From: Pseudomonadota bacterium
GTDB taxonomy: Bacteria > Pseudomonadota > Gammaproteobacteria > Steroidobacterales > Woeseiaceae
Assembly: GCA_022360335.1 (NCBI GenBank)
Contig: JAKSCZ010000378.1
Coordinates: 1-11,675, forward strand
Direction: 5' to 3'
DNA: 11,675 nucleotides
A program made the translations under genes and the position numbers. Positions 1-7,477 of this stretch are shown one piece after another. The notes beneath the pieces were generated by a model. It was not told where the DNA came from and searched no databases. It saw only the letters and a program-made list of their open reading frames with translations. Each line of letters opens with the position of its first letter. Position 1 is the first letter of the stretch.

Positions 1-1004
1 ACGAGTGCCTGCGGCGCGTCCGCCGGCAGGCCGCTGCCGTCGTCGACGAGCAGTGCGCCGCTGCCGCCGGTGCCCGGGATGTAGCCCGGCCGGTAGAAGA
101 AATCGGAACGGAACTCGCTCTCGCCATAGCTCAGCGTGCCGAAGAGCTCCATGTTGTTGCCGATGTCGATCCCTGCGTTCACGAACAGCTTCGTCGTCTC
201 GACGTCGGGATCGCCCCAGCGCTGGCACAGGCCGTCGAGCGGGACGTTCTCGACGCCGACCGCCGCAATGCGGTCCGGGCAGTCGAAGCGCGGCGTGCCG
301 CGCGAGGTGCGGTCGGCCTCGGAGAACTCGAGCGTCGCGTTGACGAAGCCCGTATTGCCGACTGCGAAACCGGCATTGGCGCCGATCGTGGTGCGCGCGC
401 CGTCGCCCGCCGAGTATTCGCCCGTCTGCAACGACACGCTGACGCCCTCGTTGGCGTCCTTGAGGATGACGTTGACGACGCCGGAGATCGCGTCCGAGCC
501 GTATTGCGCCGACGCACCGTCGCGCAGGATTTCGACGCGCTCGATCGCGGCCGACGGGATCATGGCGAAGTCGACCGGGTGCGCACCGGTGTTGATCGTC
601 CCGAGCGGCGAGAACTGCAGGTTGACCAGCGCCGAGCGATGCCGCCGTGAGCCGTTGAGCAGCACCAGTGTCTGGTCCGGCGACATGTTGCGAAGCGTGA
701 CGGGCCGGATGACGGCCGTGCCGTCCGCGATCGGGAATCGCTGGGTGTTCAGGGACGGCGCGATCCTGGTCAGCGCCTCCGTGACGTCGAAGGTCGACTG
801 GTTGACGAAGGCCTCGCCGCTCAGTACGTCGATCGGCGACAGCGTTTCGGTGGGCGACTGGCCTTTCTTGCGCGTGCCCGTCGTGACGATTTCCTCGATG
901 AATCCTTCTTCGTTGACGCTCTGCCCGCGGGCGGGCGTTGCGCTTATCGCAACGGCGCAGGCCAGGGCGAACGACAGCGCTCCTGTCCGATTAAACGGTT
1001 TCAT
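1..1004 (-). CDS. TonB-dependent receptor, N-terminal part (cut by window edge)
   Basis: Outer-membrane receptor that would import a ligand using TonB/ExbBD energy. The visible 334 codons start at ATG 1004 and run open off the left edge, so the barrel C-terminus is missing. A signal peptide covers about residues 1-27 (hydrophobic core SFALACAVAI, likely cut after ARG). A TonB-box-like segment IEEIVTTGTRK is at 36-46. The plug domain spans about 48-182 and contains TLVLLNGSRRHRSAL (112-126), IERVEILRDGASAQYGSDAI (154-173) and VVNVIL (176-181), all typical of this receptor class. Strand and extracellular-loop sequence follow. The Shine-Dalgarno AAGGGGG at 1010-1016 sits 5 bases before the ATG. 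The substrate cannot be deduced; iron-complex and sugar or oligopeptide receptors all share this plug type. Confidence 0.93.
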   Translation of the reverse strand, partial: MKPFNRTGALSFALACAVAISATPARGQSVNEEGFIEEIVTTGTRKKGQSPTETLSPIDVLSGEAFVNQSTFDVTEALTRIAPSLNTQRFPIADGTAVIRPVTLRNMSPDQTLVLLNGSRRHRSALVNLQFSPLGTINTGAHPVDFAMIPSAAIERVEILRDGASAQYGSDAISGVVNVILKDANEGVSVSLQTGEYSAGDGARTTIGANAGFAVGNTGFVNATLEFSEADRTSRGTPRFDCPDRIAAVGVENVPLDGLCQRWGDPDVETTKLFVNAGIDIGNNMELFGTLSYGESEFRSDFFYRPGYIPGTGGSGALLVDDGSGLPADAPQAL

Positions 1005-1041
1005 TGAATCCCCCTTGATGTGTGTGCGGTGTTTCCGAACT

Positions 1042-1060
1042 CGCGGACGCCGTGTCCGCG
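1042..1060 (-). repeat. Perfect 7-bp inverted repeat in the receptor leader
   Basis: CGCGGAC (1042-1048) and GTCCGCG (1054-1060) are perfect inverted arms around a 5-base loop. It lies between the putative -10 element and the ribosome binding site of the left TonB receptor. It could be an RNA hairpin in the leader or a protein site. There is no T-run, so it is not a typical terminator. Confidence 0.45.
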
Positions 1061-1082
1061 CATTCGTTCCTGACACTCAAAG

Positions 1083-1088
1083 AGTATA
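1083..1088 (-). promoter_or_regulatory. Possible -10 element of the left TonB receptor
   Basis: The minus strand reads TATACT here, one mismatch from the sigma-70 -10 consensus. It is in the 110-base gap between the acetyltransferase stop and the receptor start. No good -35 box lies 16-18 bases upstream. A transcript from here would have a leader of about 70 bases carrying the inverted repeat at 1042-1060. Confidence 0.35.
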
Positions 1089-1114
1089 GTAGCGCCCGTG
1101 TGCGGCGGTGGGCT

Positions 1115-1603
1115 CTAACGCAACACAAGTCGCATACGGATGAGCGGTCTGACGCCGTCCCAGAGTTCTTCGGGTTCGTTCCGGGTCACCTCGAAGCCGA
1201 GCGATTCGTACAGCGCCCGGGAGGCGGGCAGGCCGTTCGTGGTCTCCAGCCACACCTCGCGGCAATCCGCGTCGCGGCAGTATCGAAGCGCCCGGTCGAC
1301 GAGTTGCCTGCCGAGGCCGAGGCCGCGGGCGGAGGGGGCGACGAGCACCCAGCGCAGCCGGCCGCAGCCGTCGCCGTGCAGCACGATCGCGGTGCAGCCG
1401 GCGAGCGCGCCGCTGCGTTCGGCCAGCCAGATCCTGCCGCCGGCGCCGGCATCGAGTACGTATTGCGCGACCGTGCGTGCGACGTAGGCCTCGAACCGGA
1501 TGCCGTAGCCCGGCAGGGCGGCGTAGCAGCGGCCGTGCAGCGCGATGATGCGGCCGAGGTCGCCGGGGCGCAGCTCGTGGCGGATCAGGATGTCGTCGGC
1601 CAT
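1115..1603 (-). CDS. GNAT-family N-acetyltransferase
   Basis: Cytosolic protein of 162 residues, the length of a single GNAT domain, expected to transfer an acetyl group from acetyl-CoA to an amine. The acetyl-CoA motif A is LRWVLVAPSARGLGLGRQLV (83-102), where ARGLGLG matches the Q/R-x-x-G-x-G/A pyrophosphate loop. Motif B follows as LPASRALYESLGF (125-137). The pattern HGRCYAALPGYGIRFEAYVA (23-42) and the GF ending of motif B resemble the GNAT domain fused to MarR regulators, but no MarR domain is present. The gene begins 58 bases after the last exporter gene on the same strand, so it could be read through from that operon. The ribosome site is weak (GAGG directly before the ATG). The substrate is unknown. 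Confidence 0.9.
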   Translation of the reverse strand: MADDILIRHELRPGDLGRIIALHGRCYAALPGYGIRFEAYVARTVAQYVLDAGAGGRIWLAERSGALAGCTAIVLHGDGCGRLRWVLVAPSARGLGLGRQLVDRALRYCRDADCREVWLETTNGLPASRALYESLGFEVTRNEPEELWDGVRPLIRMRLVLR

Positions 1604-1650
1604 GCCTCAGCTTACACGGCTGCCGCAAGGCGACGCCATCCGCGCCGGCG

Positions 1651-1662
1651 GCCCGTACGGGC
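1651..1662. repeat. 12-bp perfect palindrome after the exporter operon
   Basis: GCCCGTACGGGC is self-complementary and ends on the last base of the TAG stop of the second permease. It lies between that gene and the acetyltransferase. There is no T-run after it on the minus strand, so it is at best a weak hairpin and not a clear terminator. Confidence 0.3.
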
Positions 1663-2882
1663 TAGGTCTGGCGCGTCGCCAGCGCCGGCGGGATGCGGCT
1701 CGCGCGCCGCGCCGGGCCCGCGACCGCGGCCTGGCCGACGAGCCACAGTGCGATCATCCCGGCGGGGATGACGTACCAGGCCAGCGGCTCGAGCGAGAAC
1801 GCCTCGACCATGACGATGTTCAGGCCGATGGCGAGCGCCGCGCCGATCGCGAGGCCGATCGCGCTGACGATCGAGTTCTCGACCATGAAATAGCGCACGA
1901 TCGCCGGCCTCGAGGCGCCGAGCGCCCGGCGGATGCCGATCTGCCGCGTGCGCCGGCTCACGTTGAAACTCGCGAGGCCGACGATGCCGAGCGCCGTGAT
2001 GACCGTCAGCAGCAGGACGACGAAGCTCAGGATCTTTATCAGCGCCGCGTCGCCGACGTAGGCGAGCTTGCGCGTCTCGTCCATCGTCGTCACGTCGCGG
2101 ATGATGCGGTCCTCGTTGCTGTCGGCGAGCAGCGACTCGACCTCGGGCATGAGCTCGTCGCGCATGCCGGCTTCGGTGCGGACGATGTAGCGGACGAACT
2201 CCGACGGGCGGCGCTGCGGCACGAGCATCGATTTCTCGACGCCCGACCAGCTCTCCCACGGCGCCTGCAGTTTGTCGATGACGCCGACGACGTTCACCGG
2301 GTCGGTGACGTTGATGAACACGGTCCTGCCGACGTAGGGCCCGGGATCGTCGGGCCACAGCTCGTCGGCCAGCGCCCCGGTGATCAGGCCGTAGGCCGGC
2401 CAGGTATTGTCCTCGGGATCGGACCAGGTGATCTCCCCGGCCGTGAAGTTGCGGCCGTCGACGACCTCGACGTCGAAAGTCTCGGCGCCGTGCTCGTCGA
2501 CGAAGTAGATCGCCGTGCTCACCGACTCCGGCCCCAGGTTGCCCGGCTCGAGCTGCAGGCCCATCGACCAGCCGCCCTGGCGCAACGGGAACGAGTTCGA
2601 GGCGACGGCGTTCACGACACCGGGCAGCCTGCGGATCAGGTCGAGGTCCTCGTCGATCAGCGCCATGCGCTGCTCGCGCTCGTAGTCCGCGTACAGCACG
2701 CTCGCCAGCGCGAAGGTGTTCGCCTCGTCGAGGCCGCTGTCGCGGTCGATCTTGCCCGCGCGTTCCTGGATGATGCCGAAGGCGTTGACCATGATCGTCA
2801 GCGTCACCGCGATCTGCAGCGCGATCAGTACGAAGCCGGCCTTGTTGCGCAGCATCGCCCGCCAGATCGGTCCTGTGTCCAT
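1662..2882 (-). CDS. ABC transporter permease, MacB/FtsX type (second permease)
   Basis: Inner-membrane subunit of a MacB/LolCDE-like (type VII) ABC transporter, 406 residues. One membrane helix is near the N-terminus (about 16-36). A large periplasmic domain follows (about 40-280), then three C-terminal helices (about 282-305, 335-357, 369-389). The FtsX-domain signature is NVSRRTRQIGIRRALGASRP (307-326), the cytoplasmic loop that contacts the ATPase. AGGAG lies 7 bases before the ATG, and the gene follows the first permease after 21 bases. It differs clearly from the first permease, so the pair probably forms a heterodimer, as LolC/LolE do, rather than a MacB-like homodimer. These permeases work by mechanical coupling to the periplasm. 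The substrate is not predictable. Confidence 0.93.
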   Translation of the reverse strand: MDTGPIWRAMLRNKAGFVLIALQIAVTLTIMVNAFGIIQERAGKIDRDSGLDEANTFALASVLYADYEREQRMALIDEDLDLIRRLPGVVNAVASNSFPLRQGGWSMGLQLEPGNLGPESVSTAIYFVDEHGAETFDVEVVDGRNFTAGEITWSDPEDNTWPAYGLITGALADELWPDDPGPYVGRTVFINVTDPVNVVGVIDKLQAPWESWSGVEKSMLVPQRRPSEFVRYIVRTEAGMRDELMPEVESLLADSNEDRIIRDVTTMDETRKLAYVGDAALIKILSFVVLLLTVITALGIVGLASFNVSRRTRQIGIRRALGASRPAIVRYFMVENSIVSAIGLAIGAALAIGLNIVMVEAFSLEPLAWYVIPAGMIALWLVGQAAVAGPARRASRIPPALATRQT

Positions 2883-2903
2883 CGTCGTTCTCCTGAATCT
2901 CGT

Positions 2904-4223
2904 CTACTGGATGCGCAGCGTCGTCGCGGGCGAGACGCGGCAGGCGCGCCAGGTCGGGTAGAGCGCCGCGCCGAGCGCCGATACGATCGCCAGCACCACG
3001 GCGAGCCCGACCATCTGCCAGTCCATCGTCACGAGGTGCTCGATGAAGTCGTAGCCGGCGAAGACGTTCTCGATACCGCGCAGGCCGAGCCAGGTCATGC
3101 CGATGCCGGCCAGGCCGCCGGCGACGCCGATCATGCCGGCCTCGACGATGTACTGTCGAAAGAGCTCGGCCCTGTTCGCGCCCAGCGCGCGGCGCAGGCT
3201 GATGTCGTTGCTCCGGCGGATGACCTTGGCGAGCAGCAGGCCGATCGTGTTGAGCAGGCACACGAGGAGGAACAGCACGGAGAGCGCGAGCAGGACGCCG
3301 ACGGTCTCGTCGACGACTTCGCGGTCGATCATCCATTCCCCGGGCGTGCTGAGCCGGTTGTTGAGCTCGCGCGGGAAACGCCCGAGCTGCTTCTGCTCCG
3401 TGACGTAGTCGTCGAGGAACTGCGCGTAAGCCGCTTTCCCGCTCTCGTCCGGGAGCTCGACCCACATCTGGATCCATACGCACTCCGAGGCCAGGTAGCC
3501 CTCGTAGCCGCCTTCCTCGGGCGGTTTCCAGCAGCTGTTGTTGCCGGTGCTGCCCCATTCGCCCGCGACGGCCGTCGAGAACGGCGCGTAGATCTGCTCG
3601 GGGCCCTGGAACGGGTTGTTGTTGAGATCGTAGAAGGTCGGCACGGGGTGCCAGTCGTCGAGCACGCCGAGAATCCGGAACGGCTCGTTGTTCATCATCA
3701 GCAGGCGGCCCGTGGAGTCCTCGCCGCCGTACAGCCGGTCGTTCATGGCGCTCGACAACACGGCGACGCGCTCCTCGCCGCGATCGGCGGCGGCATCCCA
3801 GCCCGAGCCGTAGCGGAACGGCACGTCGAACATCGCAAAGAAATCCGCCGAGGTTGCGCGCAGCACTTCCTGGAACGGGCGGGCTTCGTCGCCGTCGGGC
3901 TGTATCACGCGGCTCGACTTGAAGCTGATGACCTGGCGCTGCGCCCGCCCGGCCTCGAGGAGCGCCGTCGCATCGAGATAGGTCACCTGCTCGGGCGGCT
4001 CGTTCGGTTCGTCGTAGGGATCGTTCGGGTTCCAGTTGTCGAGCTGCACGTGGAACAGCCGCTCGTTCTTGTGCTCGATCGGATTGTCGGCCATGACGTG
4101 GCGCACGGTGACGATGGTCATGCACGCGCCGATGCCGATCGCGATGGCGGCCACCATGAGCGCGCTCAGCGCCGGGTTGGCGCGGATGCTCAGCAGGCCG
4201 AGCTTGGCGTAGTAACGAAACAT
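2904..4223 (-). CDS. ABC transporter permease, MacB/FtsX type (first permease)
   Basis: Inner-membrane subunit of 439 residues with the same plan as its neighbour: helix 1 at about 20-40, a periplasmic MacB-like domain at about 41-305, and helices at about 308-333, 360-382 and 402-424. The conserved cytoplasmic loop is RRSNDISLRRALGANRAELF (336-355). Two cysteines, C231 and C248, are in the periplasmic domain and could form a disulfide. The TAG stop of the ATPase gene is merged with the ribosome site (TAGGGGGACGGC then ATG), so only 9 bases separate the genes and translation is probably coupled. It partners the ATPase at 4233-4934 and the permease at 1662-2882. Confidence 0.93.
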   Translation of the reverse strand: MFRYYAKLGLLSIRANPALSALMVAAIAIGIGACMTIVTVRHVMADNPIEHKNERLFHVQLDNWNPNDPYDEPNEPPEQVTYLDATALLEAGRAQRQVISFKSSRVIQPDGDEARPFQEVLRATSADFFAMFDVPFRYGSGWDAAADRGEERVAVLSSAMNDRLYGGEDSTGRLLMMNNEPFRILGVLDDWHPVPTFYDLNNNPFQGPEQIYAPFSTAVAGEWGSTGNNSCWKPPEEGGYEGYLASECVWIQMWVELPDESGKAAYAQFLDDYVTEQKQLGRFPRELNNRLSTPGEWMIDREVVDETVGVLLALSVLFLLVCLLNTIGLLLAKVIRRSNDISLRRALGANRAELFRQYIVEAGMIGVAGGLAGIGMTWLGLRGIENVFAGYDFIEHLVTMDWQMVGLAVVLAIVSALGAALYPTWRACRVSPATTLRIQ

Positions 4224-4232
4224 GCCGTCCCC

Positions 4233-4934
4233 CTAGGCGCTCGCCGCGGCCGCGAAATGCAGCTCGGGCGGCCCGTCGTGGATCTCCCCGTCGCGGACAA
4301 ACAGGTTGCGCCGGGCGCGGTCGGCCAGCGTCAGCTCGTGGGTGACCATGATGATCGTCGTGCCGCCCTCGTTGATCTCGGCAAGCAGGTCGAGGACGCT
4401 GTCCGCCATGTGGGTGTCGAGATTGCCGGTCGGCTCGTCGGCCAGCAGGAAGCGCGGCTCGCCGGCCAGCGCGCGTGCGATCGCGACGCGCTGTTGCTGT
4501 CCGCCCGAGAGCTGCGCCGGGAAGTGCGCGGTGCGCGAGGCGAGGCCGACGCGCTCGAGGCAGCTCATGATGCGGCGCTTGCGCTCGGCCGCGTCGAAGC
4601 CGCGGTAGCGCAGCGGCACGTCGACGTTGTCGTAGACGTCGAGCTCGGGGATCAGGTTGAAGCTCTGGAAGATGAAGCCGATCTTCTCGTTGCGCACGCG
4701 TGAGCGCTCCTTGTCGCTGAGCTTCGATACGTCGCGCCCGTCGAGCTCGTAGGTCCCGCCCGTCAGCTCCTCGAGCAGTCCCGCGATGTTCAGGAACGTC
4801 GTCTTGCCGGAACCGGAGGGTCCGGTCACGGAGACGAACTCACCCTCGTCGACGATAAGCGAGAAGCCGCGAAGGGCGTGCGTCTCGACCGTGTCGGTGC
4901 GGTATATCTTGGATACGTCTTTCATGATCAGCAT
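4233..4934 (-). CDS. ABC transporter ATP-binding protein, LolD/MacB type
   Basis: Cytoplasmic ATPase of 233 residues that powers the two permeases encoded downstream. All catalytic motifs are intact: Walker A GPSGSGKT (38-45), Q-loop glutamine at 90, signature LSGGQ (142-146), Walker B RFLLADE (161-167), D-loop NLD (171-173) and switch histidine H199. The segment GLLEELTGGTYELDGRDV (52-69) and IGFIFQSFNLIPELDVYDNV (85-104) are typical of the LolD/MacB/FtsE group. The start MLIMKD is preferred over the internal ATG three codons later because GGGAG lies 7 bases upstream. It starts 21 bases after the adaptor stop. Confidence 0.96.
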   Translation of the reverse strand: MLIMKDVSKIYRTDTVETHALRGFSLIVDEGEFVSVTGPSGSGKTTFLNIAGLLEELTGGTYELDGRDVSKLSDKERSRVRNEKIGFIFQSFNLIPELDVYDNVDVPLRYRGFDAAERKRRIMSCLERVGLASRTAHFPAQLSGGQQQRVAIARALAGEPRFLLADEPTGNLDTHMADSVLDLLAEINEGGTTIIMVTHELTLADRARRNLFVRDGEIHDGPPELHFAAAASA

Positions 4935-4955
4935 GGCTTGACTCCCTGCTATGCG

Positions 4956-6203
4956 TCAGTCGGTGAGGAGAACCGTCTCCGCACCGCGGAACGGGTCGAG
5001 GTTCGAAATGACGATGGTGTCGCCGGGCTGCAGCCCCGCCAGGATCTCCACGGCGCCGAGGCTGTAGGCGCCGGTCCGGATCCGGCGCCGCTGCGCAATG
5101 CGATCGTCGCCGACCACGTACGCGAGGCGTCCGCCGCCGCTGTCGAGGAATTGCCCGCGCTGCACCATGAGGACGTCGGTGTGCTCGGCGAGCAGGATGC
5201 GTGTCGTCAGGCGCTGGTTCTGGCGCAGGCCGGTCGGTATCTCGCCGGCGAAGCGCACGCGGCTCGCGACCTGGTTGTTGACGACCTCGGGCGATACGGC
5301 GACGAGTTCGCCCCGGTAGCGGTTGCCGCCTGCAAGGATCTTCGCCGTCATGCCGATCGCGAGGTCGTCGGCATAGCCTTCGGGGATCATGGCGTCGATC
5401 TCGAAGCGCGACAGGTCGACGACGGCCATGACCGGCGTGTCGCGGGTGACGGCGGCTTTCTGGTCGACCAGCAGGTCGCCGACGATGCCGTTCACCGGCG
5501 AATTGATCGACAGCTCGTCGACCTGGCGGCGCAGGTCGCCGACGACGAGTTGCTGGGCGTCGACTTCGAATTCCGTCGCCCTGAGTTCGAAGGCCAGGCG
5601 CTCCTCGTAGAGTTCGGCGTCGGCGATGGCGTGCTGGAAGGCGAGCTCCGCGTTGCGCAGGTCGTCCTGCGCCTTCTCGAAATCGATCTCCGGAATGGCG
5701 CCGACGCGGTTCGCCTCATCGGCGCGGCGCTGCTCCCGGCGCGCGGCCACGACGGCCACCTCGGCGAGATCCGCGGCCTTGCGCTTCTCGAGCGTCAGCT
5801 GGCGGGTCTCGATACGCTGGCGCTCGAGGTCGAGCTCGCGTTGTGCGAGCACGGCCTCGGCCTGCTCGAGCCGGTTCGTGAGCTCCGGGCTGTCGACCGT
5901 CGCCAGCACCTGGCCCGCGATGACGCGCTCGCCGGCATCGACGCTCAGGCTTATGGTCCCGGGCGCCGTCGCGTACAGCGTGGGCCTGACCGCGGCGACG
6001 ACGCGGCCCTGCACGGAGACGTCGCGCACGAGGTTGCCGCGCGTCACGGTCGCCGTGCGCACACGCTCGAACGGTACGCTCACGGTAGCGTCGGCCCAAC
6101 GCTTGATCCAGGGCGCGGCGGTCACGATTGCGACGATCGCCGCGACGGCGATCCCCGCCAGGATCAGGCGCCTGCGGCGCGGATCGCGCGGCGCGAGCGC
6201 CAC
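4956..6203 (-). CDS. Periplasmic adaptor (HlyD/MacA-type membrane fusion protein)
   Basis: Adaptor subunit of a tripartite exporter, anchored in the inner membrane and bridging toward an outer-membrane channel. From the GTG start at 6203 it is 415 residues: a basic N-terminus (PRDPRRRRL), one membrane helix (about 13-31), a beta-barrel/lipoyl half with SVDAGERVIAGQVLATVDS (87-105), a long Glu/Arg/Gln-rich coiled-coil hairpin (about 107-230), the second lipoyl half INSPVNGIVGDLLVDQKAAV (233-252), and a membrane-proximal barrel domain to the C-terminus (GLQPGDTIVIS at 390-400). It is first in the operon. The GTG has its AGGA only one base away. An in-frame CTG at 6233 has AAGGAG at an ideal 8-base spacing and would add ten residues (LTIADTSGQD); no in-frame ATG lies between there and the upstream TAA at 6297. 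No TolC-like channel gene is in the window. Confidence 0.93.
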   Translation of the reverse strand: MALAPRDPRRRRLILAGIAVAAIVAIVTAAPWIKRWADATVSVPFERVRTATVTRGNLVRDVSVQGRVVAAVRPTLYATAPGTISLSVDAGERVIAGQVLATVDSPELTNRLEQAEAVLAQRELDLERQRIETRQLTLEKRKAADLAEVAVVAARREQRRADEANRVGAIPEIDFEKAQDDLRNAELAFQHAIADAELYEERLAFELRATEFEVDAQQLVVGDLRRQVDELSINSPVNGIVGDLLVDQKAAVTRDTPVMAVVDLSRFEIDAMIPEGYADDLAIGMTAKILAGGNRYRGELVAVSPEVVNNQVASRVRFAGEIPTGLRQNQRLTTRILLAEHTDVLMVQRGQFLDSGGGRLAYVVGDDRIAQRRRIRTGAYSLGAVEILAGLQPGDTIVISNLDPFRGAETVLLTD

Positions 6204-6241
6204 GTCCTGACCGGATGTGTCTGCGATAGTCAGAGCGGTAA

Positions 6242-6247
6242 CTCCTT
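6242..6247 (-). promoter_or_regulatory. Ribosome binding site suggesting a CTG start for the adaptor
   Basis: The minus strand reads AAGGAG here, 8 bases before CTG at 6233-6231, which is in frame with the adaptor. The only standard start codon downstream near the N-terminus is GTG 6203, about 38 bases away and lacking a properly spaced site. This favours the non-standard CTG as the real start. Confidence 0.5.
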
Positions 6248-6403
6248 CAGCGAACGGCTGTTGTTCCGGATTAGATGCGCCAGCGCGGCAAAGCGTTTAG
6301 CCGGGCGCCGCCGCGGACGGCGCGTAGCGGCCATTACGTATTCATGCGCCGCGGGCCGCTTAGTAGCCTGCATGACGGGCATGGAAGGGGGCAGTATCGG
6401 CAA

Positions 6404-7474
6404 ATGGGTTTGAGCCGCCCGGGCGGAAGCCCGTCGGAAACGCATATCTGGCTGATATGCGCGGCGCTCGCGGGCGCCGTTTTCGTCGTCGACGTCTTTC
6501 GGCTGCCGCTGGGCGTTGCGGCGGGGGTCGCCTATGTGCCCGCCGTGCTCGTCGCACTCTGGCTGCCGAAATGGCAACAGACCTTCGTCGTCGCGGGCGC
6601 GGTTTCCCTGCTCACGATGCTGGGCTACCTCCTCTCGGAGCCCGCGGGCATTCCGTGGATGGTCGTCGCGAACCGGCTACTCGCGCTGTCGGCGATCTGG
6701 CTGACCGCCGTCGGCGGCAGCTGGCTGGCGGTGACGCGGCGCCGCAAGGCCGACGAGGAACTGCGTCTCGCCGCACTGGAAGCCGACAGGGCGCGCGCGG
6801 CGAAGCTCCGCTTCATGTTGTCGGCGAGCAACGACATCCGACACCACCTGCAGACGCTCGTGCTGCTCAACGCGGCGCTGCGCCGCACCTCGGGCGAAGC
6901 CAAGGCGCAGGAAATGCTCGGGGCGCAGGGCGAGGCGCTCGGGCACCTGAGCGATCTGATGAACTCCCTGCTCGACATCACGGACATCGAATCGGGCCAG
7001 GTCGAAGCGAGTATCGAACGGGTGCAGGTCGACCGGATCCTCGAAAAACTCGACCGCGAGTTCCGCGGCAGCGCGAAAGCGAAGAAACTCGAGCTCGAGA
7101 TCGCATCGTCGGACGACGTCGTCCACACGGACCCGAACCTGCTGATGCAGGCGCTGCGCAGCCTGTTGTCGAATGCGATCCGTTACACGGAGAAAGGCAG
7201 GATCACGGTGCGCTGCCTGCGCGAGGACGGCGGCCTGCGCCTCAAGGTCTGCGACACGGGCATCGGCATCCCGGACGACCATCTAACGGGCATCTTCGAC
7301 GAGTTCTACCGCGTCGAGTACGACCGGGCCGGGCGCAACGCGGGCCTGGGCCTCGGCCTGACGATCGTCGACCGCATCGCGAAACTGCTCGACATCCGGC
7401 TCAACGTCGAGTCGAAGGTCGGCTGGGGCTCGTGCTTCTCGCTGCTGCTGCCGCTGGTCGCCGAGACGCTCTAG
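6404..7474 (+). CDS. Membrane sensor histidine-kinase-like protein with altered H-box
   Basis: From ATG 6404 the protein has 356 residues. Four hydrophobic helices (about 14-32, 34-54, 60-77, 86-110) form a compact membrane sensor without a large periplasmic loop. A short coiled linker (112-136) follows, then a HisKA-like helix and an ATPase domain. The ATPase motifs are intact: N-box LLSNAIRYT (254-262), G1 DTGIGIP (284-290), F-box region IFDEFYRVE (297-305) and G2 GLGLGL (314-319). The H-box reads SASNDIRHHLQTL (140-152); in relatives with ASHDLRQPLQAL the phospho-accepting His aligns with N143 here. It is therefore a candidate pseudokinase, or it uses H147/H148. There is no receiver domain and no response regulator nearby. 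It diverges from the exporter operon across a 170-base gap. An upstream start at 6344 is possible; AAGGGGG lies about 12 bases before ATG 6404. Confidence 0.88.
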   Translation: MGLSRPGGSPSETHIWLICAALAGAVFVVDVFRLPLGVAAGVAYVPAVLVALWLPKWQQTFVVAGAVSLLTMLGYLLSEPAGIPWMVVANRLLALSAIWLTAVGGSWLAVTRRRKADEELRLAALEADRARAAKLRFMLSASNDIRHHLQTLVLLNAALRRTSGEAKAQEMLGAQGEALGHLSDLMNSLLDITDIESGQVEASIERVQVDRILEKLDREFRGSAKAKKLELEIASSDDVVHTDPNLLMQALRSLLSNAIRYTEKGRITVRCLREDGGLRLKVCDTGIGIPDDHLTGIFDEFYRVEYDRAGRNAGLGLGLTIVDRIAKLLDIRLNVESKVGWGSCFSLLLPLVAETL

Positions 7475-7477
7475 GGG

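Noticed and set aside
136..1089. A 317-codon plus-strand frame opposite the left receptor
   Set aside because: The minus strand carries signal peptide, TonB box and plug motifs over the same bases; the plus frame is Ser/Arg-rich and has no recognisable features.
1612..4125. An 837-codon minus-strand frame crossing both permease genes
   Set aside because: It is a frame-shifted reading of the two permeases, low in hydrophobic segments and rich in Arg/Pro/Ala. The real frames carry FtsX motifs and proper ribosome sites.
1545..4703. An open frame of 1052 codons on the plus strand, antisense to most of the exporter operon
   Set aside because: It has Arg/Asp/His/Val-rich composition without domain motifs and lies exactly opposite genes with clear ABC transporter motifs. 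Long stop-free antisense frames are expected from GC-rich codon usage.
6234..6403. Divergent promoters between the exporter operon and the kinase-like gene
   Set aside because: I found no -35/-10 pair with acceptable spacing on either strand, so no site is called although promoters must exist there or close by.
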